A model generated the notes under the pieces. That model did no database searches, was not told the DNA's origin, and saw only the letters and a program-made list of their open reading frames with translations. From Cunninghamia lanceolata (lineage: Eukaryota > Streptophyta > Pinopsida > Cupressales > Cupressaceae), in assembly GCA_027924645.1 (NCBI GenBank), contig BSBN01001149.1, positions 3,348,001 to 3,412,000 of the forward strand: a stretch of 64,000 nucleotides of DNA. The letters are read 5' to 3'. Positions 21,207 through 32,879 of the stretch are shown piece by piece; the first letter of the stretch is position 1; each line of letters begins with the position of its first letter. Both the position numbers and the translations under genes were made by a program.

Positions 21207-24200
21207 TGTTACATCCCTAACCTGTGACTAGCTTAATCTTACTCTTACTTGGTAATCAGGAGGATTAGCTAAGATTTTGATGATTTAATATTGTGGAAAT
21301 ATCTGATTTGACCTTTGATTATGAGGTTAATGGATGATGTTAATTAGTTTTGAAGATTAAATGATTTATATAAAGGGATATGATAATGACGCACTAGTCA
21401 TGGTTTTGTGACCAGTACTAAGTGTGAATAGGAAAATGTAACGTCCTTCGAAGGAAGGAGAGTATCATCTTGGAGGAAGACTTAGATGTTGGAAAGTGGG
21501 GTCAGTAGCCATTTGAGTGTCAGACATTTTTGTCTTTTCAAACCATGTAATTTAGCTTAAGTTAAGCTTCTTCTTGGCAAGTTGATATTCCTTTTGTATC
21601 ATCTTGTCGATTTAGTCATTTCGACAATGTTGTATTGACTTGACTAACAACATTCTCGAAATGTCAAATTGAGTCGAGAGTTGGTCTTGTTATGTTAGAG
21701 CATAATCTTATCACTCTTAATATTTTTGATCTAGGATTATAAATCCATTTTGGTTTGTTAAGTTTCTGATCCTTAGTGATGAAGGGAGAGCAGAGCTCGA
21801 TCCCAAAATTGCATGATGACTCTATCTTCTTGTAGGAGGTGATGTTGGAAAATGATATTTTGGTTAATTTTAGTATTCTCATACATCTAGTTGATGTGTG
21901 AAATAATATTATAATATAATTATATAAGCTTGATATTAAATATCATGTTATGCTATTTTGTTTACTATTTTAATATAGATGACATAATAACTAATGGGAG
22001 CTTCGAGCTCACCATATTCTAACAAATGTCATGTTTGACCAAGTATAGATCGTGGTAGTGGGTTGAGTGGGAGAAACCACTCGCACCACCTTGGTAGAGG
22101 GTGGTAGTTTCCTCAAAAATAGACATGCGAGATTGGTGGTAGTGATAATCCCTAAAGTCTTCTAGGAAGACGGGGATTAGGATATGGTTTTTTGGAAGGA
22201 AAAAGGAGGAAAGAGAGGAGGAGGATTATTGGAGCACACAGAGAGGCTGCATTGTATTGGGAGAAGGAGACCATCTACAATGGCTAGCATTGTGCAATTC
22301 CATAGAGAGAGAAGTGTTCTCAAGTAATGAGTGCATTGTGTATATAACTATCTCTTAGAATATTTCATTCTCTATTGTATTGAGGCCTTATGACCAATTA
22401 TATTATTGACTATGTTTATTGCTTTAGGCTCAAGGCATGATAGCCGAGCCATATAATCCTTATATTTTTTACTGTGTTTAATATTTGAAGCTCAAGACAT
22501 GATAGCTGACCTATGAAACCTTTATATCCTTGACTGTGTATATAGATGTGGGGCTCATGGCCCAGAGGCCAAGCCACGAATTCATTCTTTCTTTTATGTG
22601 TCATGAGGCTCGAGGCCGGATGCTTAGCCCTAAGCTCTATTTCTTTGTGTCGAGAGCTCATGCCAAGGGGTGGTAAGCCATAAATATTTTTATTCTATGA
22701 TAGGGTAGTGTGCTCAAGGCCAAAGGCCGAGCCCCACCCAATGTTTATTTCTTTTCAATAGCCTTGCTCTACGCCTGTGGCCAAGACTATATATTTATTC
22801 TTGTCAACTTTATATTTGCTCAAGGCATGGAAGCCAAGCATGAACGCAAAGAAATCTTTAATTACATTGCTTGCCTTGTAGGCTGAATGATACTATATAT
22901 GTATTTTCTAAAATAGTCTTTATTTCCAACTCAGACCCTGGAGGTCGAAGTGCTTCCAAAGTCTTAAGTTATATTCTCCTACCAGTGGCCCTAAGAGGCT
23001 AAATGACAATGAAATGATGCACTTATGAATCTTTCTGTTTATGACCACAAAGGCCAATAGTCAAATAACGACTGTTAATATAATGATTTAGATCTAGGCT
23101 GGGTGGCCAAGCATTAGCTTGCATGTATTATGTAATTATGGATATGGCTACAACTATTAAAGCTAGACAATAGTGTAACCTATAAACAGTCATATATCCT
23201 ATGGCCACAAAGTCTAATACATATTAATGGGACACCCTCTATGTAAGGCTTGAGGCTATTATGGCTGAAGCCTACATTTTTAATGATTTTTTATGCTTTC
23301 ATAGCTCAGACTAATAATATGAAAGGGCCGAAATCGGCCATGTGTTTAACAGGGTTTAAAGCTCTCAATTTTATGATAGCATTTGTATAAGGACACATGA
23401 GGTTAATAATGGGAAGAAATTGATTATAACTTTTATAATCCCTTTGATTGAGAAGGTGATATATGTGGAACTATAATTATCTTATGTGGTCATTAGTAGG
23501 AGAACTACTCTATTCTTTAATCAGTAAGAATGGAATATTTACTTAACTTTGGAAGGGGTTTGAGATACCACTCAAGGTAACCTATATTAATTAACAAATG
23601 CAAGGGTGCCATGATAGTATGTATATGATTCTTTCTTATATGATAATTAATTTAGATGTTGTGAACCACGATTGACCTAGAATAATAAATGTGGTTCGAT
23701 TGTGTAATAACCTAAAGTGGAAGGAGGTGGCGAGGAGTCACAAGTTTCTCACTATAAACATAACCTAATTGGTCGAAACAAACCCAAGATGGGAGTTGAT
23801 TGTCTAGGTATGGATGATGAATCGAATTGATCTCATGCATACTAGACCTAGGGTGGTGAATATGGTTGACTTTTGACATGATTGGTAAGTGGAATAAGGT
23901 GACATGGAGTCATAGATTCCCTATAATAGAACTTGACTATTAATGAATAATTTTATGATAACTATGATGCATTTAATGTATTTAAAAGATATGTTGATTC
24001 TTAATTGAAGAAGGAGAAATTGAATAAGAGGTAAGTTGTATTTCCTTGTAGGAAACATTAATCGCCTACCGGGTTTGTTGGAGGTACTATTTCTCCTAGA
24101 TAGTTATATACTTATGAGAATGAATACATAGATTAGTATGAAACTCTTGTATTTCAATGTAATGGAAGCCATCTTTTACAAATGTCTATACTTCACAAAT

Positions 24201-25261
24201 GAGGTATAAGATATTAAAACCCAAGAGGATGCTTGAGATAGAGTCTTTCTAGTAAGACCATCATTTTAGACTATTATGATATAAGTCTCAAATGTAATGA
24301 TCTTGATTGTAAACCTTGGGATAGGTCAACATGAAACTGTGAACCTAGGAAGATCAAAGGTTAGAAAACTTGTTTTGACTATTGAGATTTCAGGAAATGG
24401 AATAGGGTGATGAGGAGTCACAGGTTCCTTGGTGTGAAAGTAATCTATTACATTTGATCAACTCCTAGATATGAGTCAATTGTCCTAGTATAGGACTATG
24501 AATTAAACTGAATTCACATTTTACTAGACCCTAAGAGGTCGCATTAAAAGTATTGTAGGACATGATAAATTCTAATTCGAGTAAGGTTGGTGGACATATG
24601 ACTACATTCATTGCGAAATGTATATGTATGTAAATCTTTGGCCAAAGTAATGCATATATCTTTGCATGCATTGTCAGTCCATAGTGCTCCAGATGGCCTA
24701 GTGTCTCCAGTAGTATCATACATTGTTAGAGTGGATCTATAGTTGTGTGACCATGAGACATTAGGAAGGACACAACACTAGATACTTAGATGGCTAACCT
24801 TATGGTTCCTAATATCTAACCTTTACATGAAGGGTAGGGCCACTTCTAGTTAGGAAGTTAAGCAGGGGACCGTAGGTTCGTGGTTGGTGGAAAAGCACCG
24901 GGATGATGCTCTCCTTCCCAAGCATGAGACAAGCTGAGGCTTATGGAGAGAGATGTCATTGGTTCCAGATAAAGTGTTTGCATTTTATGACCAGTTCATC
25001 TATTGTAATGTATAAATTGATTTATGATGCCTTGGGCATAATTTGTATATGAATAGTGATGGTCACTCACTAAAGATATGTAAATGATTATTGTATTTTA
25101 AGCTTTGTTATATTCTATTTAGAATAACATGCTTAATTGATGAAATGATATTGAGTCATTATGGTTAAATCTTTGATTTGCATAATCATATTGTTAACTT
25201 ATCTCTTGATTAAGATGGATATTTATGTAAAATATTGAGCATTATGGATAGTGATGTTACA
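21207..25261 (+). repeat. Element E 5' LTR (4,055 bp)
   Basis: Matches 59425-63475 along its length. It contains a TATA-like TATATAA at 22341-22347, a long array of degenerate dyad units (22425-23345) and two diverged copies of a roughly 200-bp segment (about 23650-23860 and 24330-24540, sharing GAGGAGTCAC and TGTC-TAG-TATGGA-like words). Small open frames in it are not supported as genes. Confidence 0.92.
22425..23345 (+). repeat. Array of degenerate dyad units in the element E 5' LTR
   Basis: About a dozen or more units of roughly 60-75 bp, each with a form of GCTCAAGGC-spacer-GCC(G/A)AGCC. Examples are GGCTCAAGGCATGATAGCCGAGCC near 22430 and CTCAAGGCCAAAGGCCGAGCC near 22712. The two halves are partly complementary, so each unit can fold. 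The same array is at about 60640-61570 in the 3' LTR. Confidence 0.65.
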
Positions 25262-25263
25262 TA

Positions 25264-25275
25264 TGGTATCAGAGC
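25264..25275 (+). promoter_or_regulatory. Primer-binding site of element E
   Basis: TGGTATCAGAGC, two bases after the 5' LTR, is an exact match to the common plant initiator-tRNA-Met primer site. Confidence 0.88.
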
Positions 25276-25482
25276 TACCGAGTTTAACACATGGACCTAT
25301 GAGATCACTACACAATGATTTCCTTTATCCAACATTAACTTTTGTTAATGCTTGGATGTTCTTATGCCAGAATGGTAAGAGTAAGAACAATACCTAGAAA
25401 GAAAGTAACGTGAAATGGACGTTACCTTAAGGTCTTGAGGGAGCAAGCCTCAAGAATGAAAAGACTTGAGTAGACTAGCTGC

Positions 25483-26278
25483 TTGGTAGGAGCATGGTTA
25501 ACTGATGAGGAGACCTTCACTGATGTCGTTAAACACATCAAGCAGGAGTTGGGAAAAGAAATGAGGATTGTTGCTCCTAAATGTAATGATGCATTAGTAG
25601 AACCCTCTGCACCTAAAGCACCAGCTATGGAAAACAATCCTAAGGGTTATGAAGTAACCAGGGAGGTTGTGGATGAGTACCTATTTGTACATCCATCTCC
25701 TAAAACTAAATTGATAAATCTCAAAGTTGAGAAATGAATATGGGAAGCTATCTCAGCTTGAAAATGACTTGTAGTGGCAAGGTGTATACAAAGTTTTGTA
25801 ATTTTGATGGATTATATGTAATCTAATGAAAATTATAATGCATTTGAAAAATTCTGACAATCTTTCCTTTCTTGTTAAAGATTACATGAAAGAGAATAGA
25901 TTCATGTTCTGAATGGATTCCATGGTATAAGAAACTAATTCATGATTAATCTGCAAATCTTAGGAAGAAGTAGATCAAGTAGTAAAAGTTTAGACAAGAA
26001 CTAGAATGGGAGACAACCAGGATGAAGGGCATCCTTCAAGGTACTCTGAATCTAAGGTTGACCAGATCTTGGTCTTGTTGAAAGAGATAAGAATGAGGGT
26101 AGGAACTCTCGAATAGGAGGTTAGGGGTTGACAAGGACCCAAATAGGATGCCTATGATGGGGGTGATGATGAGGAACATTGTAATGACACCACCAAAAGT
26201 GAGCATGGAGAAAATAACTCTGAGGCTAGATAAGAAAATGGAGTTAGGCTTGAGATCTACAAGTCTAACTTGGAACAT
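25483..26278 (+). pseudogene. Element E 5' coding remnant (probable gag N-terminus)
   Basis: An 84-codon frame (25483-25737, MVGAWLTDEETFTDVVKHIK...) is not recognised. From ATG at 26006 a broken frame reads a short charged stretch (VDQILVLLKEIRMRVGTLE) and an Asp/Glu/Asn-rich part with several stops. This is compatible with the N-terminal coiled region of a gypsy Gag. No capsid core or zinc knuckle follows, because the sequence runs into the minisatellite where C inserted. Assignment rests on position between the primer site and pol. Confidence 0.4.
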
Positions 26279-26335
26279 GTTATGATATAGGTGTGGCTCA
26301 GCCAGTTGTCACCGTACTGTGGAGGTGACAGATAC

Positions 26336-26383
26336 CCTATTCCTTAACTAGTGATGGCAACAAGTAGTATGGGATGCTTACTT
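26336..26383 (+). repeat. First part of the element E minisatellite, cut by element C
   Basis: CCTATTCCTTAACTAGTGATGG and AACAAGTAGTATGGGATGCTT are the first half of a unit whose remainder continues at 57120. The last five bases TACTT (26379-26383) are the target duplication of C. Confidence 0.75.
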
Positions 26384-26640
26384 TGTTGGTAAGAGATATT
26401 GCAAAGCATGTCATTTATTGTCATTGATGGCAACTAAGTCCATTCTACACATCTACAGTGTAGTATCAGATCATACCGGAAGTCAGTTTCAAGATTTGTC
26501 CAATCCGGATAGACGAAACATGGTATATGGAAAAATTCAATATTTTGTTCAGCGGATCTCTCCAGTTAATCATTGTGTGTTGCAAATTTGAGGGAGTGTA
26601 GAGGAATGTTAGGACAAATCTAATATTTCAGCCTCCAGTG
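26384..26640 (+). repeat. Element C 5' LTR, left fragment
   Basis: 257 bp matching the start of the 3' LTR at 56000. It ends at CCTCCAGTG, where D inserted. The rest is at 49842-50715. Confidence 0.9.
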
Positions 26641-29568
26641 TGTTGTACCCAACCAAATTTTTTGCTTCATTATGGCATTTTGAACAAGTCTAGAAAAATT
26701 CTTGTCAAAAAGTCAAAAAAGCAAAATTTCTAAAAATAAACATCTAGTTAGGTTTTTTGGGTTTCTTGAGATATGGATGCTGGCAAAACTTTTTAAAAAT
26801 AGAATCACCAAATCATGTGTGGTGCTTGATTCTCATTGGTCGATTTTGCTTCATGACCGGCACGGTTCAGACGGAATCTTCAAACGACCAAGTTTTCTCT
26901 ACTGGGTCATTTTTGCTTTTTTAGAAGGTGAAGCATGAGCTCAAAAGTCATCAACAGAGAAAATTTCACCTGCCAGAACTCGTCAACAAGTTTCCAACGC
27001 TATTCCAATGACGTAGAACCGACAAACAGTCGTCGACTCGATGATGCATGCAAAATGATGCAAGATGGATCCAAGGTGAATTGAAAAGTTGGAAAATCAT
27101 AAATTTGACTAAGTCTGGTGAAACTAGGTGCCCCAGGTGGCTTGGGGCACCCAACTTCTCCTGTGTTAGTTTTTTTTTTACATTTTTTGAGAAACGTCGA
27201 AAATGCTTCCATCATCTCTTTTTCGGTTGATCAAACTTGGTCAAAAGTTAATCAAAGCTAGGATTTCATCACAGATATGTTTAGACTACTCAAATCACCC
27301 TCCGTCCCGCCTCGACAGTCATCAGGCACCCCAGGAGGCTTGGGGAGCCAAAACTCTCTAGAGTTAGTTTATTTTTGAAGTTTTTCTTCAAAAACGTGAG
27401 CCCGGACTGATTCAGTGTTGATCAGTTTAGCACTTTTTTGAGGTGAACGGAAGGTACAATTAGCTCATTTTTCATTAGGCATGCATATTTTCTAGATCAT
27501 CAAACTTAGTCTCATCCCAGTTGACAGAAATCAATAGCCAAACAGGGGTCCTGTGCCTCTGGAACACACACGCAAACCAAGAAATTGAAAAAGTGGAAAA
27601 AACTAAAAAAATGTCTAAGTGTTGGGAAACCAGGCGCCCCAGGAGGCTTGGGGTGCCCAACTTGAGTAGTGTTAGAATATTTTCATGTTTATAGTGTTTT
27701 CTGACAGTTTTGTGCCCAATCTTCACCCGTTGGCAGTTTTCAGGAGGTCAAACTTGGTCAAATGATGTCAAATCGTCAAACGGAGGCAGGGGATGGAATC
27801 TCAGTTGATCAATCTCCAAAATGTCAGGATCAGTCAACGTTTTCAGTTCATGATGACATTTTACCACCTTGTTGAAGTTGGAGACAGGCCATATTTAAGT
27901 CAAAATGAGTGTTGAAGTGCCGAAAATGAAGAAAATTTTGTTAGCACTTCTTTCAACTTGCGTGTTCGATGACATCATCAAAGAAGATATTTTTCGTCAT
28001 CTTGCACATGAAGCCATAGGCTCCTACAAAATAGGGATTCTTCCTATTCGAAGACATCCACTTGGATTTATGCTTTAAAAGATGCTTTCTTCATGGATGA
28101 GGGTGAAGTTTTCTTCTCACACAAATAAAGCTATTTTTTTGACCAAAAGATTTTTAAAGACAAGCTTTTGGCTTCTTTATTTCATTATCTTTTGTAGGTT
28201 GCATCCAGAGGAAAGATTTTATTTTTCTTTCAATGAAGTTTCAAAGACCCAAACTAGGTGCTTTTTCAATGTTCTCCAGAGTTTCGGGTTGAGGAAGAAG
28301 AGAGGCTTACTTTTTCAGGGTCCTTGTTTCAAGGGGATCATTTTTTAGAAATCTGACCAGAGCTTTTTCAGTTTTCGTCGAGATGGGTCCATCCAGATTA
28401 TTATCCTCTTGAAGATTGAGAGTTGTGCTTTTTTTTGGGAAACTAGTTTTTTCCTGCTTTTTCGAGAAAATCACTGATTTTTGAAAATCTGACAATCTGG
28501 GTTGCTTCGAAACAGAATTGCCTACAAAACCCATGTGCCAACTTTTTTCGCACAGAATCAACTTTTTGGAAGAAATTAGCTAAAGATATCAATGGATGAC
28601 ATCACCAAAAAGCTAGAATGTTGATGAGGATGCATTTCAAAATAAAGCATCTTTAAAACATATGCTTTTTGTTTTAAAGCATGTGCTTTCATCTTAAGCT
28701 CATCCATTCTATATTTAGAAAGAAATCACCTTGTGATAGATGGAATCTTTTTTGTTTTAAAGCATATTGCTTTAAAGCATTTGTTTATTGTATCTTTGTC
28801 TTAGAATAGTAATAAAGCTTGCGAGTTGGCAAGTTAGGGTTAATCAAGGAGATTTTAGGGTTCCCTACTCCTTTGATTTTAGTATAAATAAGGGCATCCT
28901 TGCCTATTATTTGTAATGACTTTTGTGATAGCAAATTCGTTGTGCCTATTCTAGCCTACAAACATTGTTATTCCAAGTGTTTGTTCACTTTGTGTTCATT
29001 GTTCTCCAGTGTTTGATCGCTTGTTGTATTCCTACCTTTTGCTGCAGCATTGTTGTCCTAGAGTTGTATTAAATTTTGGGATGTTGAATAGAAGTCTCAT
29101 GCCTACTTTGCTCTGATATTCTATATCGATTCATCAAGTTTTCATCATCAGATGTGTAACTTCTGTAGCTTTCATTTTCAGCTTTCATCATTAAAGTACT
29201 TTTAGTCTTGTGGTGTAAATCTAGAGGAAAACTGCTTGAGTTTTTGTGTTAACAATCATCCCTTGTTCACTTTCAACTTCCTTTGCTCTGAATTTACTCA
29301 GGAGATTGAAAGTGTCATTAGTCTATGCCTAGTTGTAATAGAAGTTTTATAAAAAGGAAAAAAAACCTCTTCTGTAGCGTTTAGAGTTTTATAACCTTGT
29401 GCTCGCAGCTGAGAATCAAAAAGAAGATAGGCAAAGTTTCATTTAATTATCTTTTTAGTGAACATTAGAAAGAAAGGGAACTCCCCCTTCCAATAGGAGA
29501 GCAGTTTATCTATGCATAGCTGTTCGTTTCCAAATCGCATTCCAGAGGTGTGAATTGAAATGCCAATA
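26641..29568 (+). repeat. Element D LTR1 (2,928 bp)
   Basis: Shorter than the other two because of an internal deletion of about 110 bp near 27320 that removes the start of one hairpin-bearing unit. It contains a TATA box at 28883-28890 and AAAGCA dyads upstream of it. It ends CCAATA. Confidence 0.9.
28883..28890 (+). promoter_or_regulatory. Candidate TATA box of element D LTR1
   Basis: TATAAATA followed by AGGGCATCCTTGCC, a good plant core promoter. The same site is at 35250-35257 in LTR2 and 41619-41626 in LTR3. Confidence 0.6.
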
Positions 29569-29574
29569 GTTTTC

Positions 29575-29592
29575 TGGCGCCCACCATGGGGC
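29575..29592 (+). promoter_or_regulatory. Primer-binding site of element D, copy 1
   Basis: TGGCGCCCACCATGGGGC, six bases after LTR1, resembles the TGGCGCC-type primer sites of plant Tat/Athila gypsy elements. The second copy after LTR2 (about 35942-35959) has one change, TGGTGCC. Confidence 0.75.
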
Positions 29593-29897
29593 ACGAGGCA
29601 TAAAACTTCAAGCAAGCTTAGGCTTATGTCATAGGAATGACTCTCTGGCATCCTTCTGTCCTAGTTCAACAACCAAATCTTACACCACCAGCTATTCAAC
29701 CAAATCTTGTATGAGTGGAAGGAGAGCAAAAAAACATCATTAGCAACCTTAGAAGTTTCATATTTGCGCAAAAGGAAAGTCCTGATTAGTGGAGAAACAC
29801 GGCTGCTATCCTTGACGAAGAAGAACACAAAGCAGATATTGTAGCAAGAAGACCAGTATTACCACCTCCCGCATGGCAATAGATAATCCTAGCTCAC

Positions 29898-32016
29898 ATG
29901 GTTTATTCAAGGAGGGGAAGAGACGGTGCTATGGATCCTTTTTTCCAAGATCTTATTCCTACAAAAGTTGGAAAAGCATCCAACATAGTTCTTGAAGTTC
30001 AGATAGTTCCTGAAGTCAAGCAAGAAGAACCTCATGAGGAACTAGTAATCCAGCCTAGAGCAATGGCTGATGCAAATAATAATAATCACAATAATCTGAA
30101 TCAGAGGCATCCACCCCCATTGCCTTGGGGTAAAAACATTGGACCTTTGGCACTAGCAGAATATCATGAGCTTCCTGAAGGATTAAGAAAAAGTTTTCCA
30201 AAGTTTCATGGTGATGGCAAGCAGCATCCTGATGAGCACATTTATGCCTTCACCACCACCTATGGGATTCTTGGCGTTGCACATGAAGATGTTGCAGTGC
30301 GTTTGTTTGTGGAATCATTACAAAGCTTAGCAGCTGAATGGTTTAATCACCTTGCTACCAGCTCTATCACAAGTTGGGAGTCAATGAGAGAAATTTCTCA
30401 CTCATTTCAAACCTGCAAAAGATAGTCACGTCTTGATTACACAACTATCAAACATCAAGAAAGACAAAAGTGAGCTGATGTGAGAGTTCATGGCCAGATT
30501 CAACCATTTGGTTGGAAAAGTCGTGAACACCCTAAATCCTTCGTCAGAAATTGTACTAAGTTGTTTCACGAATGCAGAATTTTTAGAAATTTCTTTCTAC
30601 CTCAAGGAAAGACATGCTACAGAACTGCAAGAAGCTCAGGAGTATGCTATTGAATTAGAAGATCATATGATCACTTCAGGAAAGATCCAGAGAGATTTAA
30701 TCAAACCACTGGTGCCCTTGAATGTTGTACCACTTCAGCAAGTTCCATCTCCTTCAAGTATACCATATTCTTTCATTAACTATGTCAGTGATCAGCCTGC
30801 TTCACTTGTGCATCAAGTATCACCTATGCATCAAGAGGCAGATGTGTCTTCTGCAATACAAATTTACTACTTGTTCCATGCAACAAACCAACATGATAGA
30901 GAAAGTTGCTCGGAGATGAGAAGATTCATGCAAATATTAAAAGCATCAAATGAAAATCAAGGATTTTTGGATAATCCTGAATGTCTCTTTGACGAATCCG
31001 ATGACGGCTCTATGAAGGGATTTTACCAATATAAATCAAATATTAAAAGGGATCATTTTCCTAACTCTATTTCAAGTGACATCATGTGTTTGCATATGGA
31101 ACATGAATGTCCATCGGAAGCTGAAAATTTGCATAATTTCTTCAAATATGAAGAAGGATCATTGATGGAAGAACCTAAAGAAATGCACAACTTGCATACT
31201 TTTCCTAAAGAAGAAGAAGTACAACAATCTTCTCAAGAGAAAAATTACAAGGAAGAGATCAAATATGCTTCAGAGACCAATGAAGAATCCATTTTCTTCT
31301 TCTCATCTTTTGAAGGTTGGTTTGAAGAACCTATGTCAGATACATTCAAAGAAGAAGAGACCAAAGAAACATTGCAATTGGAGCAAGAACAAGATCTTCT
31401 TCATTTTGAAGATGATTCATCATTGGAGGAATTTCTCAAAAATGGAGATCTAATGGAAGATTCATCATTAGATCTCGATAGTTTTCTACATCACTTGGAG
31501 AGTGATTCTTTAGTAGAGGATATTGTAAATTTTCTTTTACAATTTAGCCCGTCTTCATCTTTGTCTCAAGAATCCTTCATACACACTAGCGAAGAAGACG
31601 ATGTTGAGTCCATCTTTGAATTTACTAATGCTATGCAACCAATGTAGAACGCAACATATCAAGAAGTCTATGGAGAAGAGAAGTTCATGGAATATTCAGT
31701 TTTGGTCACTAAAGAGGATGATATTGAAAAGTCAGAAATTCTTGACAAATGCTTTGTGAGATACACCGTGTGTGAAATTGATCAAGAAGATGAAGATGAA
31801 GAGGAAACATATAGCTCAGATGAATCTGTATTTGATTATACTTACTTAATAGAAGAAGAAAGATACATGAATGCTGAAGAGGAAGTGATGCTGGATATCG
31901 ACATTGAAGAAGAGTACTCCACAGAGGATGACGAGATTCTAGGTAATGAATGGGAAAGTGAGTTATTAGGTAAAGATGTTCGAGAATTTGAGCATTCAGA
32001 TCTTGACGATTCATAA
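29898..32016 (+). pseudogene. Element D gag, copy 1 (Ty3/gypsy type, broken)
   Basis: This is a capsid-type protein. After an Asn/Pro-rich stretch (MADANNNNHNN..HPPPLPWG) comes a gypsy Gag core: FPKFHGDGKQHPDEHIYAF, VRLFVESLQSLAAEWFNHL, ITSWESMREISHSF, then EFMARFNHLVGK and ERHATELQEAQEYAIELEDH. A degenerate zinc-knuckle-like YYLFHATNQHDRESC follows, then a very acidic C-terminal half (Glu/Asp runs) ending at 32014-32016. Breaks: TAG at about 30423 (CAG in copy 2), TGA at about 30474, a frameshift just before EFMARF (both shared with copy 2) and TAG at 31645-31647 (TGG in copy 2). The ATG at 29898 is not kept in copy 2; 29931 is the more likely start. No protease or pol follows. Confidence 0.8.
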
Positions 32017-32031
32017 GATTTTAAAGAGTGA

Positions 32032-32480
32032 ATGGATGAAAACACAACCAATGAAGAAGCCCCTGTAGCACTTGAAAAATGGGCAATGACAGTTGTGGAT
32101 CCTATAAGCCAAGAATCAGAATGAGAGTTGTGTATGAGCAGCTTGCACCTTTTCTAGAAGATGATGCATTGACTGAATACAAAGTTGCATGTGTACAAGA
32201 AATAAATGAAACTCATATTCAATATGTGGTGATGACCATTCCCACAGATGTACTTTGGCCACAAGACTTTCTTGTATATCTTTAGAAGGAGGTTTTGTAC
32301 CTCCACCTATTGCAGAGGTTGCTTGCTTTGGAAGAAGATGCTCCACCTGATCTCTAGCATATCAATCAGTTCCTCAGAAACTTCTCATGGCTTGAACGTG
32401 AATATTCTCCTGAATCATGGCTGTTTGAGAGGATGTTGCAGAGAAAGGAAAGTTTTGTGCTACTAAGACAATCTTCATAA
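32032..32480 (+). pseudogene. Element D second ORF, copy 1 (broken)
   Basis: Starts 15 bases after the gag stop. It corresponds to the intact 149-residue ORF at 38399-38848 but has lost one base near 32117 (CAGAATGAG against CAGTAATGAG) and has stops in the second half (32283-32285 and at WH to *H near 32357). Function unknown. Confidence 0.55.
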
Positions 32481-32879
32481 CTAAGGAGAGATGGTTCTTA
32501 CTTTTCTAAGTCGATTGATGGTTTTATGTGACAGTCCTAATTTCATCTCATCCTCGCTCAGGAGAAAGAGTGCGTGAAACACTTTTTGTTCTCGTAATGT
32601 GTTTCCCCTTTCTGTGATGTGATCGTTATGTCATAATGTTTTTCCCCTTTCTGTAATGTGATAGTTGTGTTCTTTGTGTGTTCTGGGAAGTTCCAACTTC
32701 TTAGGTGATTTTAGGAAGTCTGGTTTTAGGTGATGTAGGGAAAAGTCTTGTTCTAGGTGATTAGGAATGTGACCTAACTCTATTGCCCAACTGATAAGGC
32801 ACTAGTCCAAGCAAAAGCCTAGAGATTCTCAGTTCTCCTATGTCATAAGTATCTGCCATGGTCCCCAGACATAGCCAAT

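Noticed and set aside
28082..28348. Open frame MLSSWMRVKFSSHTNKA.. repeated at 34449-34844 and 40818-41054
   Set aside because: It recurs only because the three D LTRs are near-identical. Lengths differ by stops and the codons look like ordinary T-rich LTR DNA.
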